Under the pieces are notes generated by a model. The model was not told where the DNA came from, made no database searches, and saw only the letters and a program-made list of their open reading frames with translations. DNA of 38,189 nt, from positions 1-38,189 of the forward strand of contig NZ_AJLJ01000079.1 in NCBI RefSeq assembly GCF_000317245.1, in the 5' to 3' direction. The position numbers were made by a program, and so were the translations under genes. Shown here one piece after another: positions 24,027-31,723 of the stretch. This DNA is from Fischerella muscicola SAG 1427-1 = PCC 73103. GTDB taxonomy: Bacteria; Cyanobacteriota; Cyanobacteriia; Cyanobacteriales; Nostocaceae. Position 1 is the stretch's first letter; every line of letters starts with the position of its first letter.

Positions 24027-25862
24027 CTACTGATACCCTGCTGCTTGCAAATAAAACAGCCTCGCGTACCTCCCCCCATTCTGCAATAACTCATCGTGGT
24101 TTCCCTCTTCTACGACTTCCCCAGCTTCAATCACCAAAATTTTGTCAGCCATCCGCACTGTTGAAAAACGGTGAGAGATTAAAAACACCATCTGATTTTT
24201 AGTTAAAGTGCGAAAATGATTGAAAATCTCGTACTCAGCTTGAGCATCCATCGCTGATGTTGGCTCATCCAAGACTACTATATCTGCGTTAGTTCGCATA
24301 AAAGCACGGGCGAGGGCGATTTTCTGCCATTGTCCTCCAGAAAGTTCCTGTCCGCCTTTGAACCACTTACCCAACTGCGTAGTGAAACCTGTAGGTAATT
24401 TTTCAATAAAAGGTAACGCCATACCCTTTTCAGCAGCAATTTCCCACAATTCTCTATCTTCCATGCGTTCCACATCACCCACACCAATATTCTCCCCTAC
24501 TGTAAATTGGTAGCGGACAAAGTTCTGGAAAATTACGCCGATGCGTTGTCGCAATACCTCCACATCCCACTCTTGCAAATCCAAGCCATCTAGTAAAATC
24601 CTGCCGGAGCTAGGGTTGTACAGTCGAGTCAGTAGTTTAATTAAAGTAGTCTTACCAGAACCGTTTTCACCCACAATCGCTAATTTTTCTCCTGGTTTGA
24701 GGTGAAAAGAAATATTTGTCAATGCAGGTTGGATACTTTCTGGATAAGTGAAGGTGACGTTCTCAAACCGAATACCATCTCCAGGTTTCACACCTCTGGT
24801 TGCTTTCCCTCTTGGTTGTGGTACTTCCTCCTCTAGAAATTCGTAGAGATTAGAAAGATATAAATTGTCTTCGTACATTCCCCCAATAGAAGTCAAAGCA
24901 CCAGAAAAAGTCGTCTGTCCTTGGCGAAACACGGTAAGATACATCGTCATATCACCAAGAGAAATTCTCCCCGCAACGGTTTCCAGTACAATCCAAGCAT
25001 AGGCGACATAAAAAGCAACCGTACTTAGCAAACTCAGTAAGTATCCCCACATTCCCCGCCGGATTGTTAAGTTGCGGTCTTCATCGTAGAGTTGATAGAA
25101 GATATTGCGGTAACGTTCCAGCAACATCTCTCCCAGTTGGTAGAGCTTAACTTCCTTGGCAAAATCTTCTCTAGCAGCCAAGGTTTCCAGATAATGCTGC
25201 TGGCGAGTTTCCGGCGCACGCCAACGAAACAAGCGAAAGGCTTCCCCAGCAAATCTAGTTTCGGCAACGAATGCAGGCATGGCTGCTAAGATCAGTACAA
25301 CCACTGCCCAAATTGAAAACTTGATTAACAAAGCACCATAAGTTAAGAGTGAAAGGGCGCTTTGTACCAAACCAAAGGTACGGTTGACTAGGGAAAGAGG
25401 ACGAATCGAAGCTTCTCGGCGAGCGTTTGTGAGTTTATCGTAAAATTCCGAGTCTTCAAACTGTGTCAGTTCCAGAGTTAGAGCTTTTTCCAAGATTAAT
25501 TCATTCACCCGTTGACCGAGTAACACCCGCAACAAGGATTGACAAATTGTTAATCCCCTCTGGCTAAAAGCAAGTAAAGCGACAGCAATAGCTTCTATTC
25601 CCACATAAATTAGCGGATGAGAGTGATTGACAATATTGCTAGTTTGTGTATGATTTTGAGACGCAAAAACTACCGCATCGACAATTAACTTACCGATATA
25701 AGCTATGGCTGCTGGTAACAAACCAGCCACTAGAGTTAAAGTTGCCAGAATAATCGTCAGAGAGCGATTAGTATTCCATACTAAAGCGATCGCTCGTCCA
25801 CTGTAGCGAAATACCGCCAAGGATTGGCGCAGGGCGTTACGTTTTTTACGAAGAGTCCTCAT
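24027..25862 (-). CDS. ABC exporter, fused membrane and ATPase domains
   Basis: A 611-residue half-transporter of the exporter type. The membrane domain (about 1-330) has helices such as LTIILATLTLVAGLLPAAIA, the lateral segment ELTQFEDSEFYDKLTNARRE and further helices to about 315. The ATPase domain has GENGSGKTTLI (Walker A, about 400), the Q-loop region VIFQNFVRY, the signature LSGGQWQKIALARA, Walker B ADIVVLDEPTSAMD and the H-loop LISHRFSTV. It should work as a homodimer or with a partner to move a lipid, peptide or drug outward; substrate unknown. ATG 25862 (MRTLRKKRNALRQ) is chosen. The open frame continues to 26045, but the extra 61 residues are non-conserved-looking and run toward a CRISPR-like repeat. 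Confidence 0.92.
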   Translation of the reverse strand: MRTLRKKRNALRQSLAVFRYSGRAIALVWNTNRSLTIILATLTLVAGLLPAAIAYIGKLIVDAVVFASQNHTQTSNIVNHSHPLIYVGIEAIAVALLAFSQRGLTICQSLLRVLLGQRVNELILEKALTLELTQFEDSEFYDKLTNARREASIRPLSLVNRTFGLVQSALSLLTYGALLIKFSIWAVVVLILAAMPAFVAETRFAGEAFRLFRWRAPETRQQHYLETLAAREDFAKEVKLYQLGEMLLERYRNIFYQLYDEDRNLTIRRGMWGYLLSLLSTVAFYVAYAWIVLETVAGRISLGDMTMYLTVFRQGQTTFSGALTSIGGMYEDNLYLSNLYEFLEEEVPQPRGKATRGVKPGDGIRFENVTFTYPESIQPALTNISFHLKPGEKLAIVGENGSGKTTLIKLLTRLYNPSSGRILLDGLDLQEWDVEVLRQRIGVIFQNFVRYQFTVGENIGVGDVERMEDRELWEIAAEKGMALPFIEKLPTGFTTQLGKWFKGGQELSGGQWQKIALARAFMRTNADIVVLDEPTSAMDAQAEYEIFNHFRTLTKNQMVFLISHRFSTVRMADKILVIEAGEVVEEGNHDELLQNGGRYARLFYLQAAGYQ

Positions 25863-26020
25863 TATTATTTGTATAACGCAAATTGCCCGCAGTTGCCTAT
25901 ATTTATACCAATTCCCAATACTCACGCTGCGGCGCTCCAAGCAAGCTACGCAATTTCCATCTGGTTTAAGTATTGTAAAGACTAGATCGTATAAACAGCG
26001 TTTGGTTGAGTAACAAAAAA

Positions 26021-26137
26021 GTCGTAGACTACCTTCACCCCTCACGGGGACGGAAACTTCCAGTAATACTCAATCGGTTGAGCAAATTTGAAACCGTAAT
26101 GTCGTAGACTACCTTCACCCCTCACGGGGACGAAAAC
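26021..26137 (-). CRISPR. Two-repeat mini-CRISPR, second repeat family
   Basis: Two 37-bp copies, 26021-26057 and 26101-26137, differ at one base (CGGAAAC versus CGAAAAC) and flank a 43-bp unique spacer. Each begins GTCGTAGACTACC and contains CCCCTCACGGGG, a hairpin followed by GAC-GAAAC-like ends. The form CCCC-TCA-CGGGGAC...GAAAC is like known cyanobacterial CRISPR repeats, and it is unrelated to the array at 9012. The handle is then on the plus strand, so transcription may be on that strand; I leave the direction open. With only two repeats and no cas genes nearby, it may be a relic or a simple duplicated element. Confidence 0.65.
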
Positions 26138-26203
26138 TATTGATATACGTGGCTTTTTAATAATCCACTCAACCGAGAACCGCTATAAATTTAATTGTTA
26201 TTT

Positions 26204-26235
26204 GCGATCGCGTAGCGGCTGCTTTGCAGCATCGC
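26204..26235. repeat. Short dispersed hairpin element
   Basis: GCGATCGCGTAGCGGCTGC then TTTGCAGCATCGC: an HIP1 octamer joined to a GCTGC-TTT-GCAGC hairpin. It resembles small dispersed repeats common in filamentous cyanobacteria. Confidence 0.55.
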
Positions 26236-26256
26236 TTTCACGTTTGTGATCAATAT

Positions 26257-26382
26257 CGTTTCATTTCTCAAGAAAATCGCGACGTTAGTCACAAATGTCG
26301 TGATGTTATCTATAAATGAGATGACGTTAATAAGTAACGTCGTGACGTTAGTTACAAACGTCGCGATTTTCTCTATAGATCA
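26257..26382. repeat. Imperfect 21-bp tandem array with hairpin units
   Basis: Six 21-base units start at 26257, 26278, 26299, 26320, 26341 and 26362. The best-formed are like CGTGACGTTAGTTACAAACG with stems GACGTT/AACGTC. The outer ends AGAAAATCGCGACGT (26271-26285) and ACGTCGCGATTTTCT are a 15-base inverted pair. Part of the promoter region of the vWA gene. The rest of 25863-26567 shows no gene. Confidence 0.75.
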
Positions 26383-26567
26383 AACGCTTCTTTATTTGTG
26401 CCGACTTACTTACATACGTTAAGAAATGTCAAAATCTTTGAAAATCTCATCAATGACTAAGGATAAAGAATTAGATTTTGACGCCCACTGGGCAAACTAA
26501 AAGCAACACTGATCGTGACCGTATCATAAACTTCACCAGTGATTAAAAATAATTTTGAGAGTCTACA

Positions 26568-28415
26568 ATGATCAAAACAAGTTACGCATTTGACCAAGCT
26601 ATATTACCAGCCGGCTCTTCATTAAAGACTAATGTGTTGCTCCGTTTTCGTGCTGACATCCCTGAGTCTGGGCGACGTGATCTTAATCTATCTCTTGTAA
26701 TAGACCGTTCTGGTTCTATGGCTGGCGCTCCCTTGTTCCATGCGCTCAAGGCTGCTGAATCTGTAGTTGATCAACTTGAGGCTAATGACATTCTTTCAGT
26801 GGTTGTTTACGATGATGCAGTGGATACCGTTGTACCACCCCAGGCTGTGACCAACAAATCTGCATTGAAAAATTCTATCAGCAAGGTCTACGCTGGAGGT
26901 ATTACTAATTTATCTGGCGGATGGCTCAAAGGTTGCGAATATGTGAAACAGCAACTTAATCCGCAAAAAATTAACCGTGTGCTGCTGCTCACCGATGGTC
27001 ACGCCAATATGGGTATTCAAGATCCGAAAGTACTCACAGCAACAGCAGGGCAAAAAGCTGAGGAAGGTATGATCACAACTACATTAGGTTTTGCTCAGGG
27101 TTTCAATGAAGATCTACTGATTGGTATGGCCAGAGCCGCTAGTGGCAACTTCTACTTTATTCAAAGTATTGATGAAGCGGCCGAAGTGTTCAGTATTGAG
27201 CTAGATAGCCTCAGAGCAGTTGTTGGTCAAAACTTGCAAGTAACGCTTGAGTTGGCTAATGGTGTCAATCTCGTTGATATCTTAAGTCTGGCTAAATTTG
27301 ACCAAAATAACATTGGTCAACCTGTGATTACTTTAGGCGAACTTTACGAAGGTGAAGACAAACTTTTGGGGTTAAGTCTGGAGATTCCCACTGCTCAAGT
27401 CGGTGAATTACCCGTGATGAAACTGCATTACACTGCTGATGTCGTGCAGAATGACATCATTCAAAGCGTGTCTGGTACAACAGATGTCGTCGCTAAAGTT
27501 GGTACAGTTGAAGAATCAGCTTTTGCTTCTTCCAGCCATATCATCCTTGATTTGAGCCGTCTAACTATTGCTAAAGCCAAAGAAACAGCTCTCAATCTAG
27601 CAGAGCATGGTCAACACCAAGAAGCCGAACAAACCCTACGGGCGTTGGTGCAAGAACTGCGAAATAAAGGCTTGAACGAGAATTTTGAAATTGCTGAGGA
27701 AATAGATCAGCTAGAATATTTTGCCGGAAGAATTGCCCAAAAAGCTTTAGGTAACGCCGGACGTAAAGAACTGCGCGATCAAACTTATCAGGCAATGACC
27801 CGCACTCGCAGTGATTTGGTCGGTCGTGGTGTAACGGCGGGCGATGAAATCTACGCAATGCCCACAGTAGATGAAGTGGGTTCAGGTGTGGAATTATACT
27901 GTGTGCGTGAAGGCGGGAAGTTGCGCCTCAAAGTCATGTCCGATGGTTACGATGCAACTAAAAATGTGCAGTTTCCTAGAGCAATTCGGGCAGAGGGAGC
28001 GCGTTATGTCGTTGAAGGAGTAGAACTTTCAAATGATGGCTCTTTCTATCGGGTGCGTGGTCAAATTAACCGTTTTGCTAAACCCGGTGAAGCAGATATC
28101 TTCGTTGCTCCCCGACAATCAAGGTCTACTAGTAGTAGCAAAGCTGCCAAAGGCCCCGCCAGCGCTGCCGACCTACTGACCACTGACAGTGTAAATAATG
28201 GCGTTCTAGTTCAATGCGTGAAAGATGGCAGCAAGCTACGCGCTAGGGTAGTTTCTGATGGATATGAACCTGATTGGAATATGCGTTTTCCCCGCTCAAT
28301 TCGTGAGGAAGGAATGCTTTACGTCGTTGATGAAATTAAAATAGGCCCTGATGGCAAGTCTTATATTGCCTGTGGCGACATTAAGCGTTTTGTGCAACCC
28401 AACACCAGCAATTGA
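26568..28415 (+). CDS. von Willebrand factor A domain protein with duplicated C-terminal module
   Basis: A 615-residue protein without signal peptide. The vWA domain (about 38-215) has a complete MIDAS: D46-R-S48-G-S50, T113 in GGITNLSGG and D143 in LLTDGHANMG, so it should bind a divalent metal and a protein partner. A beta-rich middle (about 220-330) and a helical bundle (about 335-430) follow. Two copies of a roughly 67-residue module end the protein (about 438-504 and 544-611), sharing GVxxxCV, SDGYxxxxNxxFPRxIRxEG and YVVxxxxxxxDGxxY, joined by a Ser/Ala-rich linker. Such cytoplasmic vWA proteins often partner with MoxR ATPases or serve as scaffolds; no MoxR gene is next to it. The adjacent pair at 28530-29263 is convergent. 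Confidence 0.85.
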   Translation: MIKTSYAFDQAILPAGSSLKTNVLLRFRADIPESGRRDLNLSLVIDRSGSMAGAPLFHALKAAESVVDQLEANDILSVVVYDDAVDTVVPPQAVTNKSALKNSISKVYAGGITNLSGGWLKGCEYVKQQLNPQKINRVLLLTDGHANMGIQDPKVLTATAGQKAEEGMITTTLGFAQGFNEDLLIGMARAASGNFYFIQSIDEAAEVFSIELDSLRAVVGQNLQVTLELANGVNLVDILSLAKFDQNNIGQPVITLGELYEGEDKLLGLSLEIPTAQVGELPVMKLHYTADVVQNDIIQSVSGTTDVVAKVGTVEESAFASSSHIILDLSRLTIAKAKETALNLAEHGQHQEAEQTLRALVQELRNKGLNENFEIAEEIDQLEYFAGRIAQKALGNAGRKELRDQTYQAMTRTRSDLVGRGVTAGDEIYAMPTVDEVGSGVELYCVREGGKLRLKVMSDGYDATKNVQFPRAIRAEGARYVVEGVELSNDGSFYRVRGQINRFAKPGEADIFVAPRQSRSTSSSKAAKGPASAADLLTTDSVNNGVLVQCVKDGSKLRARVVSDGYEPDWNMRFPRSIREEGMLYVVDEIKIGPDGKSYIACGDIKRFVQPNTSN

Positions 28416-28460
28416 GTGCAAACGGTTCCTTATGTATAACCAGTTTCCCAAGCCAAAATC

Positions 28461-28506
28461 ACGCCACGTGCTACAACGGGGGGAACCCCCGCAACGCAGT
28501 GGCTCC
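28461..28506. repeat. Dispersed repeat, second copy, plus AAAATCC heptamers
   Basis: ACGCCACGTGCTACAACG, a GGGGG-GAA-CCCCC hairpin centre, then GCAACGCAGTGGCTCC. Outer arms match the element at 12001-12045, but the central hairpin is different. AAAATCT/AAAATCC heptamers follow to about 28527. It lies between convergent genes. Confidence 0.85.
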
Positions 28507-28529
28507 AAAATCTAAAATCCAAAATCGTA

Positions 28530-28922
28530 TTAGGCTTCAATCACAGGCTGATAGTCATCTGGGTTATCAAACCCAGCAACCCAGGCTGCTGCTTGATGGC
28601 AAGTCTGCATATAGGGGGGAACACGTAGGATATGAGTGTGTTTTGTGGAGGGACACATCACCTTCAACACCATCAGGGCTTCATCATCTTCAAAAGGGAT
28701 GTAGATTAATTGACGTTCTCCTCCCGCGTCTTGATCGCGATCGCGTATTAACCCTCCCACTTGCTGTAAAAATTTTTCGTATCCCAAACGCTCAAGCAGG
28801 ACGCGGCGCAACTCAACATTGTTTGTATTGAGGATATCTTGTCCGGTTATGGACTTGGCTTCAAATGGGCGTTGCTTGACTGGTTTCTTTGGCACACGCC
28901 CCTTCGACATCAAACTCAGCAT
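28530..28922 (-). CDS. DUF6745-like C-terminal-type protein
   Basis: A 130-residue protein. The segment RRVLLERLGYEKFLQQVGG, then DRDQDAGGERQLIYIPFEDD, then MVLKVMCPSTKHTHILRVPP and AAAWVAGFDNPDDY resembles the C-terminal part of DUF6745 proteins, here as a stand-alone short gene with a basic N-terminal tail. Function is unknown. The start overlaps the upstream stop codon (TAATG at 28921-28925) and is preceded by a strong GGAGGA, so the pair is translationally coupled. Confidence 0.7.
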   Translation of the reverse strand: MLSLMSKGRVPKKPVKQRPFEAKSITGQDILNTNNVELRRVLLERLGYEKFLQQVGGLIRDRDQDAGGERQLIYIPFEDDEALMVLKVMCPSTKHTHILRVPPYMQTCHQAAAWVAGFDNPDDYQPVIEA

Positions 28923-29263
28923 TAATCCTCCACCTCTACGTAAGCATCAGGGCGGTATTCACGTTGTCTCCAAACACGGTAAAAACCTTGAGGTATTTCA
29001 ATTACCCGATGCTCTTCATGAACTAAAGTAGCACCTGTTTGTTTCACCTCCAGAAAAAGTTCACTACCATGCACCCATAACTGCACAGCATTAGATGGCT
29101 GGATGCGATGGCTGTGTCCTGTGATTTCACCATGAGCAAGAATAGAACCTACATGCTTTTGGGCAAGATCAGGTATACTCGCAACACGTCTGATCAAAAC
29201 GTCGCCATGTCTGTAAAGTACATTAGCTGAATTAACTGGAGAGTTTTTGCTGTTATTCAGCAT
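28922..29263 (-). CDS. Conserved hypothetical partner of the DUF6745-like gene
   Basis: A 113-residue protein with LYRHGDVLIRRVASIPD, then ILAHGEITGHSHRI (His-rich turn), TLVHEEHRVIEIPQGFYRV and WRQREYRPDAY. The pattern RHGDV...GEvTGHSHRI...HEEH...QREY is one I recognise from small proteins encoded beside DUF6745 genes in cyanobacteria and actinobacteria. The several conserved histidines suggest metal binding or a small cupin-like beta fold; this is inference. First gene of a two-gene unit, ending one base into the next start. Confidence 0.72.
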   Translation of the reverse strand: MLNNSKNSPVNSANVLYRHGDVLIRRVASIPDLAQKHVGSILAHGEITGHSHRIQPSNAVQLWVHGSELFLEVKQTGATLVHEEHRVIEIPQGFYRVWRQREYRPDAYVEVED

Positions 29264-29367
29264 ATTTGTAGTAGTATTAAGAACTTAAATTTTCAACTTT
29301 TGAACACTCATTATAGTACAAAAATACCAAAAAAGAAATAATAAACCACACTTGTTAATAGCTTGCA

Positions 29368-29466
29368 GCTTGGACGCAAGTCGAAAATCAACTTCAAAGA
29401 CGTGCTGATCTGATTTCCAGCCTTGTGAACGTAACAAAAGCCTATGCTAAACAGGAAAAAGAGTTA
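29368..29466 (+). pseudogene. lemA-like gene relic
   Basis: In one forward frame the bases encode AWTQVENQLQRRADLISS then LVNVTKAYAKQEKEL, which matches the conserved core of LemA proteins (WxQVExQLQRRxDLIPNLV...KxYAxxEKE). A TAG lies 3 codons before it (29359-29361), there is no start codon, and similarity stops at about 29470, after which the frame drifts to a stop at about 29527. This is a fragment of about 33 codons of a protein that is normally some 190 residues. The rest of 29264-29718 shows no gene and must hold the atpD promoter. Confidence 0.68.
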
Positions 29467-29697
29467 GTCTCTTTGTTGGTGCGATCGCGTCAGCACTCTT
29501 ATACCTTTACAGCCCTACACCCATTTTAGTCTCTTATCCCTAACCTCAACGCCCCTACTGCGATCCTAACCTGACTAACTCCCTTATCTGCCCAAGCTTA
29601 ATAATGAATTTATGCCAAATTCTGGCGTCGTTCAGTGCTACTCTTGAAAATGACATAGCTTAATTTTAAGTCTCTTACGACCCGATCTGAAACATAG

Positions 29698-31164
<1,467 letters not shown>

Positions 31165-31167
<3 letters not shown>

Positions 31168-31252
31168 TCATTAGTCCTTAGTCATTAGTCCTTAGTCTTT
31201 TGTTAATGACTGAGTACTAATGACAAATGACTTTTGACAAATGACAATTGAC
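31165..31252. repeat. Heptamer arrays filling the atpD-atpC spacer
   Basis: TAGTCAT, TAGTCCT, TAGTCAT, TAGTCCT, TAGTCTT run from the atpD stop codon (31165) to 31199. TGACTGA/TGACAAA-type units in the opposite sense follow to about 31252. GTCATTAGT (31181-31189) pairs with ACTAATGAC (31216-31224). Confidence 0.85.
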
Positions 31253-31261
31253 AAAGGAAAT

Positions 31262-31675
31262 ATGCCATTAACCGTTCGTGTAATTTCTCCAGACAAAACA
31301 ATCTGGGATGCTCCTGCTGAAGAAGTAATTTTGCCCAGTACCACTGGTCAGCTAGGTATCCTCACTGGACACGCACCATTATTAACAGCTTTGGATACTG
31401 GTGTGATGCGAGTACGTCCTAGTAAAAATCAAGGCTGGACACCGATTGCTCTTTTAGGTGGATTTGCTGAAGTTGAAGAAGATGAAGTGACCATTTTGGT
31501 CAATGGTGCAGAACGTGGTGACAGCATTGACCTTGAGGAAGCTCGTACTGCTTTTAACGATGCACAAGCCCGTTTAGGTCAAGTGAAAGAAGGCGATCGC
31601 CAAGGTCAAATCCAAGCAAACCAAGCCTTTAAACGCGCCCGCGCTCGTTTTCAAGCTGCTGGTGGCATGGTATAA
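31262..31675 (+). CDS. atpC: F1 ATP synthase subunit epsilon
   Basis: A 137-residue epsilon subunit (atpE in plastid-style naming), which couples rotation and inhibits ATP hydrolysis. The N-terminal beta sandwich has [40 protein letters not shown] (about 26-45) and [19 protein letters not shown]. The C-terminal helical hairpin (about 90-137) is rich in Ala/Arg ([31 protein letters not shown]). ATG 31262 is preferred over 31241 because AAGGAAA lies directly upstream and family members begin at MxLxVRVI; the longer start falls in the heptamer repeat. Second gene of the beta-epsilon operon. Confidence 0.95.
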   Translation: MPLTVRVISPDKTIWDAPAEEVILPSTTGQLGILTGHAPLLTALDTGVMRVRPSKNQGWTPIALLGGFAEVEEDEVTILVNGAERGDSIDLEEARTAFNDAQARLGQVKEGDRQGQIQANQAFKRARARFQAAGGMV

Positions 31676-31678
31676 TTA

Positions 31679-31709
31679 AAAACCCGGTTTCTGGAAAGAA
31701 CCGGGTTTT
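31679..31709. terminator. Bidirectional terminator after atpC
   Basis: AAAACCCGGTT (31679-31689) pairs with AACCGGGTTTT (31699-31709) over a 9-base loop, followed by a T on the plus strand and preceded by AAA on the left. It serves the plus-strand atp operon and, in reverse, the convergent kinase gene ending at 31724. Confidence 0.85.
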
Positions 31710-31723
31710 TAGTAGATTCAAAA

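Noticed and set aside
25863..26045. 61-residue N-terminal extension of the ABC exporter
   Set aside because: The extension is Cys/Arg-rich and unlike a transporter start, and it runs toward the mini-CRISPR repeat. ATG 25862 gives a normal-length exporter.
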